In this document: piece after piece, positions 7,058-15,964 of the stretch
Layout of the letters: each line of letters starts with the position of its first letter
Numbering within the stretch: the first letter of the stretch is position 1
Source of the DNA: Massilia sp. UBA2604
GTDB lineage: Bacteria > Pseudomonadota > Gammaproteobacteria > Burkholderiales > Burkholderiaceae_D
Direction of reading: 5' to 3'
DNA length: 24,202 nt
Assembly (NCBI GenBank): GCA_002339265.1
Contig: DDKG01000066.1
Coordinates: forward strand, 1-24,202
Program-made: the position numbers and the translations under genes
Notes under the pieces: model-generated
Databases searched by the model: none
What the model saw: the letters and a program-made list of their open reading frames with translations, nothing else
What the model was told of the DNA's origin: nothing

Positions 7058-10000
7058 ATGATGTCCCCGGCCTTGGCACAACAGCTTGCTTGCGCACTGA
7101 CAGGTTTTTCCGACGCAACCAGGCTCTATGCACTAACGGTGGGGGATGAGCGCTCGGCGCCACTGGGAAGTGAATTGCTGGTGGAAGCATTTTTTGCCGA
7201 CGACGAGGTGCAGGGAATCGGGACAATCGATGTCATTGCCTTGTCCGACACCGCGTATATCACGCCTGGAACCTTGCTGGGACAGCAGGCCAGCCTGGCC
7301 ATCAGCCTGGCCGATGGCACTCGCCTCCATTTTGCTGGCGATATCGGCGAAGTGGCGATGCTCGGCAGCGATGGCGGCTTCACACGGTATCGCCTGCGGA
7401 TTTCGTCCTGGCTGTGGCGTCTCGGTCAGTCGAGAAACTGTCGGGTGTGGCAAAACAAGACCGTCATCGAGATCATCGACGCCGTCTTCGCCAGCTACCG
7501 GCCGCTGGCGCGATGGCGCTGGAGTTCCGACACCGGGCCGTTCATGGCGTCGGCAGTAGCGCGCAGCTATTGCTGCCAATACCGGGAGTCCGATCTCGAC
7601 TTCGTGCGCAGGATTCTTGCCGAGGAAGGGCTGTGCTGGCGCTTCGAGCAGACCGGGGATGGTCCCGGTGTGGTGCTGTTCGCAGATAGTAGCCAGCCAA
7701 GCGCAGTGCCGGAAGACACCAGCAGCGCGCTCGATAGGGGAGTGCGCTACCACGGCGCGCATTCGGTGGAGGAGCGCGATACGGTGCAGGCGCTGGTGGA
7801 GAAGCGTCGCCTCCACGCTACGCTCACCACCTTGCTCAGTCCGAACTACAAATCGCGGCTGGTCACCGCGGCGAGTTCTCCCTCGCGTGTCGAACAGTCC
7901 CGCAGACTGCCCGAGCTCGAATCGTTCGATGCTCCTGGCCAGTATGCGTATACGAACCTGGAGCAGGCGACCCGCTACGCGAACCTTCAAATGGAGGGGC
8001 GGGAGGCACGTGCACAGATGTGGAGCGGCCGCTCGACTGTCCGTACGCTGAGGGCGGGAACGCGGCTGGCCGTCACCGGTTTGCCGCGCCGGCAAACGGG
8101 ACCAGTGCCGACGTTCACGATCTTGCGCGTGATGAGCATCGGCCTGAATAACCTTCCAACGCCAGCCCGCGATGCGCTCGCCGAACTGTTTGGTCCGATT
8201 CCCGAACTGCTGCAGGAAATTGCGCGCGGCGATCTTCCGGACGATCTGGCCTTGACCGTCGCGACGGCGTTCGAACTGGGCTATGCCAACTGGTTCGAGG
8301 CGGTGCCGACGCAGTTCCCGTGGCGGCCGCACCTGCCTGGCAGCGGTGGACGCAGCCAGGCGAAGCCGACGGCGTTCGGTGCGCAAACTGCGATTGTCAT
8401 CGGTCCGGACGGCTGCGACACGCCGAATGGCGCGGACGAACTGTATTGCGATCGGCTTGGCCGCGTGCGCATCCGGTTTCACTGGCAGGAAAATGGCAAT
8501 GCGAGCTGCTGGGTGAGAGTGGCGCAGCGCTCGAGCGGCGACGGCATGGGTTTCCAGTTCCTGCCGCGCATCGGCCAGGAAGTGCTGGTCCAGTTCCTGG
8601 AAAACGATATCGACCGGCCGGTCATCGTCGGTGCGCTGTACAACGGCCAGGGGGAAGGCGGCATTGCGCCGACGCCTGGAGGGCGGCGCGACGCAGCGCG
8701 CACCGCGCCGGTCTTCGAGCGTGCCCACGATCATGCGCGTTCGGCGCAAGGCAATCTGGCCGGCGGCAACAGCCCAGTGTGGCACGGGGCATCCAGCGAC
8801 CCGGCCGGCCATCGTAACGGCGCTGCCCTGTGGGGCCTGCGCAGCAAGGAGTTCGGCGGCTCGGGCTACAGCCAGCTGCTGTTCGACGACACGGATGGCC
8901 AGGGACGGGTGCAATTGAAGTGCACCCATGCGGCGAGCGAGCTGAATCTTGGCCACCTGATCCATACCGCCGACAATTACCGTGGCAGTTTTCGGGGACT
9001 GGGAGTTGAATTGCGCACCGATGCCCATGGCGCGGTGCGCGCGGGCGCTGGCTTGCTGGTGTCGAGCTGCCGGATCGAGCACGGTGCGGGCCGGCGCGAT
9101 CCGGCCGGCGAGAATACGCCTGGCATCGGCTTGCTGCAGCAGGCCGTGACGATGACGCAGGCCTTGAACGCCGCGACGCTGACCCATCTGACGGTCGGGC
9201 TGGCTGCGCACCTGGGCGCCTCGAAACCCGGCAAGAGCGCATTGAGCGATCGGGCGGCCCCGCTCCAGGCGATGGCGACATCGGCAGCGGGAGAGGACGA
9301 TCGTGAAGGTTCAGGCAGCCAGGCAGGCGCCGGCTCCCAGGGTGACAGGAAACTGCCACACATGGCCGACCCGCTCATTGCAGTCGTGGCGCAGGATGGC
9401 CTGGGCGCTGTCGCAGGACAGGACCTGCAACTGGTTGCGGGCGAGACCGCCAGCCTGGCAAGCGGCCAGGATGCCCAGTTCGTCGCTGCAGGCGCGATGC
9501 GCATCCATTCCGGGCAGGCGATAGGGGTGCTGGCGAGCGCGGTGGAGTCAGGGACGGGTAATGCGGGCTTGCAGATGATCGCGGCGCGCGATGCAATCGA
9601 TATCCAGGCGCAAGGCGACGAACTGAAGGTGCAGGCGCGTGACGGGATCGACGTCATCAGCGGGAGTGCACACGTCGATTGGGCGGCGGCGAAGTCCATC
9701 AGCCTGTCGACCGCAGGTGGGGCGAGCATCACGATCGACGGCGGCAACATCACGGTGCGATGCCCGGGAAGCCTCAAGGTCCAGGCCGGGAAAAAGAGCT
9801 TGAGCGGTCCGCAGAACCTGAATTACCCCGTGCCGAAACTGCCGCGCTCGGAACTCGCTCAACGCCCATTGCAATTCAATATGCGCCTGGCCGACACGCC
9901 CGGCCCGAACGGCCATGCGCTGGGAAGCACGCCGTGGAAGATCGTGGTGGGCGAGAAACCTGACGGCCTCGCGTTCGTCGATGACGACCAGCTGGTGGCG

Positions 10001-10315
10001 CAAGGATTGACCGATGACGATGGAAACGTGGTGCTGACCGAAGTCGCGCAAGGAGAACTCGCCGCAGCGTATGCCTCGCATCCCGATCATACCTGGCTCG
10101 TTTACCCGGGCCATGTCGTGCGCGTCGACGTGCAGACCGAGTCGCCCGATTGGGACGAGAAGCAGAAGCTGCTGCAAGCATTGCACGCAGCGGATTTCAG
10201 TCTCGACCTTCATGCATCGGTGTTCGCGGATGGCGCGCTGCCACAAGCGCGCTATGCGAAAGAAGCGTTCGAGGCTGCGGCCACGAATGGCATCTTCCCC
10301 AAAGTGAAGAAGTGA
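7058..10315 (+). CDS. vgrG: Type VI secretion spike protein VgrG with DUF2345 and C-terminal TTR-like extension
   Basis: 1085 aa. VgrG trimers tip the T6SS Hcp tube and carry effectors. Residues 1-370 are the gp27-like base (WLWRLGQSRNCRVWQNKTV, YRESDLDFVRRILAEEGLCW). About 447-530 is the gp5 OB-fold (DRLGRVRIRFHWQ, GFQFLPRIGQEVLVQFLEND). About 588-700 is the T6SS Vgr region (ALWGLRSKEFGGSG), and about 760-917 the DUF2345 beta-helix extension. About 918-1085 is an extra domain with the pattern VAQGLTDDDGNVVLT typical of transthyretin-like folds. Such VgrG extensions can bind lipase effectors directly, as shown for Tle1 in enteroaggregative E. coli. TAAGGAGG lies 7 nt before the chosen ATG. 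The PLD effector gene follows after 36 nt, so this VgrG probably delivers it. No other T6SS structural gene is in the window. Confidence 0.93.
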   Translation: MMSPALAQQLACALTGFSDATRLYALTVGDERSAPLGSELLVEAFFADDEVQGIGTIDVIALSDTAYITPGTLLGQQASLAISLADGTRLHFAGDIGEVAMLGSDGGFTRYRLRISSWLWRLGQSRNCRVWQNKTVIEIIDAVFASYRPLARWRWSSDTGPFMASAVARSYCCQYRESDLDFVRRILAEEGLCWRFEQTGDGPGVVLFADSSQPSAVPEDTSSALDRGVRYHGAHSVEERDTVQALVEKRRLHATLTTLLSPNYKSRLVTAASSPSRVEQSRRLPELESFDAPGQYAYTNLEQATRYANLQMEGREARAQMWSGRSTVRTLRAGTRLAVTGLPRRQTGPVPTFTILRVMSIGLNNLPTPARDALAELFGPIPELLQEIARGDLPDDLALTVATAFELGYANWFEAVPTQFPWRPHLPGSGGRSQAKPTAFGAQTAIVIGPDGCDTPNGADELYCDRLGRVRIRFHWQENGNASCWVRVAQRSSGDGMGFQFLPRIGQEVLVQFLENDIDRPVIVGALYNGQGEGGIAPTPGGRRDAARTAPVFERAHDHARSAQGNLAGGNSPVWHGASSDPAGHRNGAALWGLRSKEFGGSGYSQLLFDDTDGQGRVQLKCTHAASELNLGHLIHTADNYRGSFRGLGVELRTDAHGAVRAGAGLLVSSCRIEHGAGRRDPAGENTPGIGLLQQAVTMTQALNAATLTHLTVGLAAHLGASKPGKSALSDRAAPLQAMATSAAGEDDREGSGSQAGAGSQGDRKLPHMADPLIAVVAQDGLGAVAGQDLQLVAGETASLASGQDAQFVAAGAMRIHSGQAIGVLASAVESGTGNAGLQMIAARDAIDIQAQGDELKVQARDGIDVISGSAHVDWAAAKSISLSTAGGASITIDGGNITVRCPGSLKVQAGKKSLSGPQNLNYPVPKLPRSELAQRPLQFNMRLADTPGPNGHALGSTPWKIVVGEKPDGLAFVDDDQLVAQGLTDDDGNVVLTEVAQGELAAAYASHPDHTWLVYPGHVVRVDVQTESPDWDEKQKLLQALHAADFSLDLHASVFADGALPQARYAKEAFEAAATNGIFPKVKK

Positions 10316-10351
10316 ATTGGGTTGTTTCGACCAGACTGGAGCGAATCGGCG

Positions 10352-13300
10352 ATGACCAACAAGCATATATCTCAGCTGATTTCTCGCGATGGACAATCCA
10401 TCGCTGCGGCGACCTCTGCCCCGGGGTGCTTCATCTCGGATGGCGTACCGCTTGAAAAGCATCCGGGGCTGACTTGGGGAAGCGTGTTTTCGGAACCGTC
10501 ACACGGCAACAAGGTGGATTTCTACGTCACCGGTGAAGAGTATTTCAATGCCGTCGCCACGGCCATTGCAGGCGCCAGGAAGTCGATCTATATCGCTGGC
10601 TGGCAGGTGAACTTCGATGTGGAGCTGGCTGGAGGCAAGACGCTGTTTCAATATCTGGAGAAAGCGATCGATTCGAATCCTGCGCTGCGCGTCTACGTCA
10701 TGCCGTGGCTGTCGCCAAAGGTTGGTGTCGATACCGGCGATTTCGAGACGATGCTGGCGGTCTTCCAGCTCAACGCGGGACTACCGCCCCCGGCGCGTGC
10801 TTTCGCCTTGCCGGCGATCGCGCAGAGCGATATGGCGGGCGGTCTCGGTATCGGTTTTTCGCACCACCAGAAGCTCGTGGTCATCGACGAGCAGCGGGCG
10901 TTTGTCGGTGGCATCGACCTGGCCTACGGGCGGCGCGACGATGGGCGATTTTCGCTCGCTGCGGAGGGGCGGACCGGGAACGAGCTGTATAACCCCTGCA
11001 TTCCACCAATTCATACGCTGTCGAAGGTGGAGCAAACGAAATACCTGACGCGTGCCGAATTGTTCTGCGCCTGTTTTCACGGAAGAGTAGGCGGTACCGG
11101 CACCTTCATTACCTCGGCCCCTGCGAAACCGGTCGCCATGGCGCAGGATGCGATGGGTTCGGTCAGCGATACGTTCGCGAGAACCCACAAAGTGGTTAGC
11201 GATTGGTGGGCAACAAGCGATTTGATGCCGGAGTTCGTCCGTAAACTCCAGGATGTTCCCGTCGATGTGGCCCAGGAAGCTGCACGCTGGGCTTACCAGC
11301 GCCTGGACCAGGAACTGAACGGCAAGCTCGAGTGGCTGCGCGAAACCGGAGGAGCGCACACGACAAATGCGCCAGCGGTGCTGCTGGCTTGGCTGAGCAA
11401 CGCCAGCCTGGACCAGCTTCCGGCTGGATTGTGGAAGGGCAGCGTCGAGCTCATCGAGGCGTTCACGATCGCGACGCTGACACACCTGAGCAACCTTGCC
11501 GATACTTCCAAAGGGCGGTACTCGAACCTGAAAAAGTTGGGCAAGGTTGTTCCTGCCAGCGGAAAGACGATTTCGTCCGGCCAGCCGCGCATGCCCTGGC
11601 ATGACGTTCATTCGTCGATCAGCGGGCCGGCGGTCAGCGATCTGGCCCGGAATTTCGTGCAACGCTGGAACGGCATCGCATGCCGCTACGAACGGTCGCA
11701 CGCTGCCGTCTCCCAGGATGTCGGAGCGTTGTTCGCTGTGTTCGGGTTGAAACCGTCCGCACAAATTCGCATACCGCGCCTGCCGGCGCCGCCGCCAAGG
11801 ACGGAGCAACTTAAGCCGGGGAGGAGTTGGGTGCAGGTGCTGCGTAGTGCGCCGGTGGCGATGCTGCGTGATGAGTCGAATGCGGGGCCATCTGGAGGCA
11901 AGAAAAAACACCTTGGACACGCGCAGAATGATTGTCTGAAGGCGATGCTGACGGCGATTCATGGTGCGCAGAAGTTCATTTATATAGAAGGGCAGTTTTT
12001 TCAATCGGCCTATGGGGCTGATCAGGCAATCCGTCAAGGAGATGAGAAAAATTCGCCAATGGCCACACTGACCGATGTTACTGCCCTGGCAGATTATGAG
12101 AAATATGCAAGGCGATTAGAGATTTATAAGGTCGAGCCTGGTGATATACCAGCTGCTATACGTTGGTCACAGATTGACGCTGTAATGAAGGATGGAAACG
12201 GAAGGGGAGCGGCCTTTTTGAGGGATTTGAAGGCGGTGCTAAAAAATATCGCTGCAATAAAGGCAACGCAATCAATGGGGCCGTCTCAGAAAACAGTTTT
12301 GAATCCGATCGGTGAGGCGCTGGCCTGTCGAATAGAGAATGCAATCTATGACGGGCAACCATTCCATGTATATATGGTACTTCCTTTTCACCCCGAGGGT
12401 ACATTGGATACCCTGAATATTATGACGCAGGTACATCTGACCATGCAGTCGATTGTCGCGGGAAGCCACAGTCTGGTAAACAGAATTCGACGTGCAATAC
12501 TCGGGGCTTTGTTGTGCAAAGATAAGAAAGTTAGCAGAAAAACTGCAATGGCAGAGGTGGGGAGGTATGAGGTCGAGAAAGTCATAAAAGAGGCTAAGGA
12601 ATCTTGGAGGCCGTATCTGACAATATTGAACCTTCGAAATTGGCAAACCTTGGGGCAGCGGCCCGTGACGGAACAGATCTACGTACATTCCAAGTTGCTA
12701 ATTGTTGACGATAGGGTGGCAGTTCTGGGTAGCGCCAACATTAATGATCGTAGTCAACTTGGAGACAGGGATTCGGAACTGGCGGTTGTCCTGCGCGATG
12801 ATGAACAGGTGAAGGTCAGCTTGGACGGCGTGCACCAAGATTTGGTAAGTGCCAATGTTCGTAGACTAAGAGTGCAGTTATGGAAGAAGCTGTTCGGGTT
12901 CATGGGGGGAATCCAACCCGCGCTCGATTTGGAGACCGTAATCGATAAACCCGCTGCCGTGGAAAGTTGGAAGGCTGTTCAACGTGTCTCATTTGCTAAC
13001 GCTTTGGCATACAAAAAAGCATTTCCATTTCTCCCGAATGTGGATGGGGGAGCCACTTCGATTTGGCCAACGTGGAATAGGGCTACGCGGCGCCTGAATG
13101 CATACATGCCGTTCAATGAACGCTTCTGGAGACCGGATGATGTGTTGGATAAGCCTTCGTCATGGAGTGCAAAGTCTCGGACCATCGAGAAGGATCCGGC
13201 AGGTATTAAAGGATTCATCGTTGCATTACCAATTTCTTGGACGGATTCTGAGAATAATTCATCAGGTATGAATTTGACCATTCTTGCTGATGAGAGGAAG

Positions 13301-13372
13301 TCTGAAGTTGATACGCCTATGTTTGCTGGAATAGATGAGGATGGAAATGCGAACCTTGAAAAATTGGGTTAG
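10352..13372 (+). CDS. T6SS phospholipase D effector, two HKD motifs (Tle5-like)
   Basis: 1006 aa. Predicted antibacterial effector that hydrolyses membrane phospholipids in the target's periplasm. The first catalytic motif is H172-x-K174-x4-D179 (HHQKLVVID) followed by GGIDLAYGR at 186-194. The second is H779-x-K781-x4-D786 (VHSKLLIVD) followed by GSANINDRS at 793-801. Both HKD motifs are complete, as expected of an active Tle5/PldB-type enzyme; the protein is longer than PldB. No signal peptide is seen, as expected for VgrG-carried cargo. The ATG at 10352 has GGAG 10 nt upstream and is preferred to an in-frame TTG at 10322 with no ribosome binding site. GC drops from about 65-70% to about 45% near 11.9 kb, between the two catalytic halves. 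The 3' end overlaps the immunity gene by 38 nt. Confidence 0.9.
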   Translation: MTNKHISQLISRDGQSIAAATSAPGCFISDGVPLEKHPGLTWGSVFSEPSHGNKVDFYVTGEEYFNAVATAIAGARKSIYIAGWQVNFDVELAGGKTLFQYLEKAIDSNPALRVYVMPWLSPKVGVDTGDFETMLAVFQLNAGLPPPARAFALPAIAQSDMAGGLGIGFSHHQKLVVIDEQRAFVGGIDLAYGRRDDGRFSLAAEGRTGNELYNPCIPPIHTLSKVEQTKYLTRAELFCACFHGRVGGTGTFITSAPAKPVAMAQDAMGSVSDTFARTHKVVSDWWATSDLMPEFVRKLQDVPVDVAQEAARWAYQRLDQELNGKLEWLRETGGAHTTNAPAVLLAWLSNASLDQLPAGLWKGSVELIEAFTIATLTHLSNLADTSKGRYSNLKKLGKVVPASGKTISSGQPRMPWHDVHSSISGPAVSDLARNFVQRWNGIACRYERSHAAVSQDVGALFAVFGLKPSAQIRIPRLPAPPPRTEQLKPGRSWVQVLRSAPVAMLRDESNAGPSGGKKKHLGHAQNDCLKAMLTAIHGAQKFIYIEGQFFQSAYGADQAIRQGDEKNSPMATLTDVTALADYEKYARRLEIYKVEPGDIPAAIRWSQIDAVMKDGNGRGAAFLRDLKAVLKNIAAIKATQSMGPSQKTVLNPIGEALACRIENAIYDGQPFHVYMVLPFHPEGTLDTLNIMTQVHLTMQSIVAGSHSLVNRIRRAILGALLCKDKKVSRKTAMAEVGRYEVEKVIKEAKESWRPYLTILNLRNWQTLGQRPVTEQIYVHSKLLIVDDRVAVLGSANINDRSQLGDRDSELAVVLRDDEQVKVSLDGVHQDLVSANVRRLRVQLWKKLFGFMGGIQPALDLETVIDKPAAVESWKAVQRVSFANALAYKKAFPFLPNVDGGATSIWPTWNRATRRLNAYMPFNERFWRPDDVLDKPSSWSAKSRTIEKDPAGIKGFIVALPISWTDSENNSSGMNLTILADERKSEVDTPMFAGIDEDGNANLEKLG

Positions 13373-13985
13373 GATCAGGCGGGTAGTCGATCTTTTTGTT
13401 CCTGCGTGCTGGATACGCCTTCCCAAGGATCATTCTTGCCCATATTGGTCGGCTAGAATCGTAGTTGTGCTGGTGATTATTCTGGCTTCTGCCTGCGATG
13501 CTAAATCGAATCATGCGCAGCCGATGCAAGTCGACGGAGAAGACGCTGTACCATCTAAAATGCCTGACACTAATGGAATTTTGAAAGTTACTGCGCCCAA
13601 CTATCGGCCTGACGCTGGAATTGAGTCGGAATGCTTGGGGCGCCTCGTGTTCGAGACGGGAGGAAAAATTGAATGGCCGATATACTATAATGTGAAGCAT
13701 GGTAGCGGATTTTGGGGGAGATCATTCAGTGAAAATGTTCGTAGTTCTGGCGATACATTGCGTTTTGGTAGTGCATATATTGCCGTAATTGGGTCGGTGA
13801 GTGGAACAAAAAAAGAAAAAATATTCGATATAACGCCTCCCGCACTAGAAGCAGGTTTGAGGGAATTGATAGCAAGATCTCGCAAGTATATCGATGAGCA
13901 AAGAAGGGAAGTCAAAGATGCTGAACGCTTGCGTAGAGAAGTAGAGGAACGGGAAGAATTTATTCGGATGTGGGAAAAAACGATC
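11900..13985. other. Low-GC block spanning effector 3' half and immunity 5' half
   Basis: Hand counts of 60-bp lines give 65% GC at 11821, 53% at 11881 and 47% at 11941. Values are 48% at 12061, 40% at 12241, 43% at 12961, 45% at 13741, 38% at 13801 and 43% at 13921, then 63% at 13981. The block starts within the linker between the two HKD halves of the effector. It ends at the junction between the coiled-coil stretch and the C-terminal domain of the immunity protein. No mobile element or repeat marks the borders. Confidence 0.85.
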
Positions 13986-14783
13986 AAGGAGGATCGCGAG
14001 AAGTTCGAACCGTTCGACCCCGGCGTACCCGCCAGCTACGGCTACTGGACCAGCTCGATCGAGGCCAATGACGATACAATCCGGTACTCAAAATATCGGG
14101 CCTACCTGACACGAGGAGAGTACGTCTACGTATTCGAGTCATCGGTCAGGATGCACACGCCATCCGATAAGGAAGCCCACAAGCGTGATTTCTCCGCCAT
14201 GCTCAAGTCATTCAGGCCACGTGCCTTGAACGAGATCCCGACCGAACCAGGCGTGTGCATCCCCTACGGCTTTATTCCGGACGACGGCAGGACCGTTGTC
14301 GAGTTCAAGCAGTCCCTGCGTTTTATTGACGCTCCAGGCGTGCTCTACACCATTGAAACAGGCACCGTGCACCCTCGCCGATCGAAAGCGCCACTGCTGC
14401 ACGCGTTGGCACATGCCAGCATCAACCCACCCCCGCAAATGCGGGAGGATGAAGCCAGGCCCGTGGTCATCAAACGCATCGGCCCCCAGTCCGTCAAAAT
14501 GGGAGGACTCAGCGCATCGCAAGGCGGCGTGGTCCTGCAAGCCGGGCTGGAAGGCCAGAAATACGACATCTACAATGTCTTCACAGGCTACGGCGGTTGG
14601 TTGGGCACTTATGTCCTGCCCTACATCCTCGTCGAAATGCACACCGTGAACAGGGAGGTCGCCACCGAGATCACGCAGCATCCACCGCCTTTCGAGCAAA
14701 GCAAGCAACGACTGGACACTATATTGAAAGGCATGCGTTGGCGTCCCACGACCCCTCCCATGTCCGAATTCGAGCGCAAGTAA
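13335..14783 (+). CDS. Tli4-like T6SS lipase immunity lipoprotein
   Basis: 482 aa from the first ATG. It probably protects the cell against the upstream phospholipase in the periplasm. A basic N-region leads into a hydrophobic segment (RIVVVLVIILASAC, 41-54) ending in a near-lipobox with C54, so it is likely a lipoprotein. Two half-domains follow, each with a Cys motif: ECLGRLVFETGG at 99-110 and GVCIPYGFIPDDG at 306-318, matching the Tli4 N- and C-domain pattern. A charged, probably coiled-coil stretch (about 170-226) joins them. Three in-frame ATGs (13335, 13341, 13347) lie in the effector's 3' end; 13347 has the best spaced GAGG (6 nt). Sequence up to about 13,980 is AT-rich, and the second half returns to host-like GC. 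Pairing with the PLD effector is inferred from overlap and family. Confidence 0.82.
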   Translation: MRMEMRTLKNWVRIRRVVDLFVPACWIRLPKDHSCPYWSARIVVVLVIILASACDAKSNHAQPMQVDGEDAVPSKMPDTNGILKVTAPNYRPDAGIESECLGRLVFETGGKIEWPIYYNVKHGSGFWGRSFSENVRSSGDTLRFGSAYIAVIGSVSGTKKEKIFDITPPALEAGLRELIARSRKYIDEQRREVKDAERLRREVEEREEFIRMWEKTIKEDREKFEPFDPGVPASYGYWTSSIEANDDTIRYSKYRAYLTRGEYVYVFESSVRMHTPSDKEAHKRDFSAMLKSFRPRALNEIPTEPGVCIPYGFIPDDGRTVVEFKQSLRFIDAPGVLYTIETGTVHPRRSKAPLLHALAHASINPPPQMREDEARPVVIKRIGPQSVKMGGLSASQGGVVLQAGLEGQKYDIYNVFTGYGGWLGTYVLPYILVEMHTVNREVATEITQHPPPFEQSKQRLDTILKGMRWRPTTPPMSEFERK

Positions 14784-14837
14784 TTCACCATGCTGGAATT
14801 CGCAGCGGGCGCCAATACGAAGTTCCCGAGCCAGCAG

Positions 14838-14861
14838 AAAAAAAGACCTCCGAAGAGGTCT
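14838..14861 (-). terminator. UUCG-loop intrinsic terminator of the ABC transporter operon
   Basis: On the minus strand the sequence is AGACCTC-TTCG-GAGGTCT followed by six T. This is a perfect 7-bp stem with a stable UUCG tetraloop, starting 18 nt beyond the livM-like stop. On the plus strand no T-run follows, so it does not serve the immunity gene. Confidence 0.92.
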
Positions 14862-14878
14862 CAAGGCGCAGGAGATTC

Positions 14879-15958
14879 CTACTGGCGCCGCGCCAGCCAC
14901 GCCCGCACGCGCAGCTTGCCGACGATCCCGATCGGGAAAAAGTAGATCGACAGGATGAACAGCACCCCCAGCCACAGCAGCCAGCGGTCCGGATGCAGGG
15001 CGGCAGCCAGCATGGGCACGCCCTCCAGCGCGTTTGATCCGTGCGCCATCAGTTCCTTCAGGTAGTTCTGGGCCAGGATGAACAGGGTGGCGCCGATCAC
15101 CGCGCCATACATGGTGCCCATGCCGCCGATGACGACGATCAGCAGGATGTCGGTCATCACCTCGAAGCCGAGCGAGGTCTTGGGCCCCACGTAGCGCAGC
15201 CACAGCGCCATCAGGGCGCCGGCCAGCGCCGCCACCAGCGCGGCCAGGCAGTTGGCCCAGATGCGGTAGACCATGGTGCGGTAGCCGAGCGCCTCGGCGC
15301 GGAATTCGTTTTCGCGGATCGCCTGCAGCACGCGGCCGAACGGCGAGTTCACCAGCCGCAGCAGGAACAGGAACAGCAGCAGGCAGCCGACGAATACCAG
15401 GTAATAGGTGATCACCTTGCCGTCGACGTAGCGGCCGAAGACCTCGTTCTCGAACAGCAGGAAGCTCGGCGACAGGAGTTCCGGCACGCTGAAGGTCACG
15501 CCGTCCTCGCCGCCGGTGAGATCGGACAGCTGCGAGGCCAGCACCGCAAACGAAGATGCCACGGCCAGCGTGATCATGGCATAGAAGATGGCGCGCACGC
15601 GCAGCGCGAACAGGCCGACCACCAGGGCCAGGGCCAGGGCCAGCAGCAGCGCCAGGATCAAGCCCGTGACCATGACGCCCCAGGTGGGTTCGTCGACGCG
15701 GGCCAGGGCCAGGCCGATGCCATAGGCGCCAATGCCGTAGAACATGGTGTGGGCAAACGAGACGATGCCGGTATACCCCAGCAGCAGGTCGTAGGACGCC
15801 ACCAGCACGATGTAGACGCAGATCGTGGCCGCTGTGTTGAGCGGGCGCGCGCCCGAGGTCAGGAAGGGAGCCAGCGCCAGTCCCAGCACGATCGCGAGCA
15901 GCAGCGCGGTCAGGATACGGCTGCGGGGAAGGTCGCCCGAAAGAAGTCGATGCAGCAT
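14879..15958 (-). CDS. HAAT-family ABC transporter permease, LivM-like
   Basis: 359 aa. Inner-membrane permease of a branched-chain-amino-acid-type importer. It has multiple hydrophobic helices. The family region GYTGIVSFAHTMFYGIGAYG lies near residues 62-81, and the helix-rich C-terminus contains VVIGGMGTMYGAVIGA, a conserved permease segment. The gene begins 6 nt after the LivH-like gene's stop, with GGAGC upstream, and is the last gene before the terminator. It pairs with the LivH-like permease to form the transmembrane channel. Family membership does not fix the substrate: members import branched-chain amino acids, urea, short amides or aromatic acids. Confidence 0.92.
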   Translation of the reverse strand: MLHRLLSGDLPRSRILTALLLAIVLGLALAPFLTSGARPLNTAATICVYIVLVASYDLLLGYTGIVSFAHTMFYGIGAYGIGLALARVDEPTWGVMVTGLILALLLALALALVVGLFALRVRAIFYAMITLAVASSFAVLASQLSDLTGGEDGVTFSVPELLSPSFLLFENEVFGRYVDGKVITYYLVFVGCLLLFLFLLRLVNSPFGRVLQAIRENEFRAEALGYRTMVYRIWANCLAALVAALAGALMALWLRYVGPKTSLGFEVMTDILLIVVIGGMGTMYGAVIGATLFILAQNYLKELMAHGSNALEGVPMLAAALHPDRWLLWLGVLFILSIYFFPIGIVGKLRVRAWLARRQ

Positions 15959-15964
15959 GAGAAG

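Noticed and set aside
7051..7060. ATG at 7051 as the vgrG start
   Set aside because: It is out of frame with VgrG, directly abuts the ribosome binding site, and its frame stops after about 30 codons.
7133..9211. A 692-codon open frame antisense to vgrG
   Set aside because: It is the mirror of codon-biased high-GC coding sequence, has no recognisable domain, and vgrG is certain on the other strand.
10322..10324. TTG at 10322 as the effector start
   Set aside because: No ribosome binding site precedes it; the ATG at 10352 has GGAG at 10 nt.
11881..14000. Insertion of a mobile element as cause of the low-GC block
   Set aside because: Both host genes read through the borders without interruption, and no transposase, inverted repeat or target duplication is visible.
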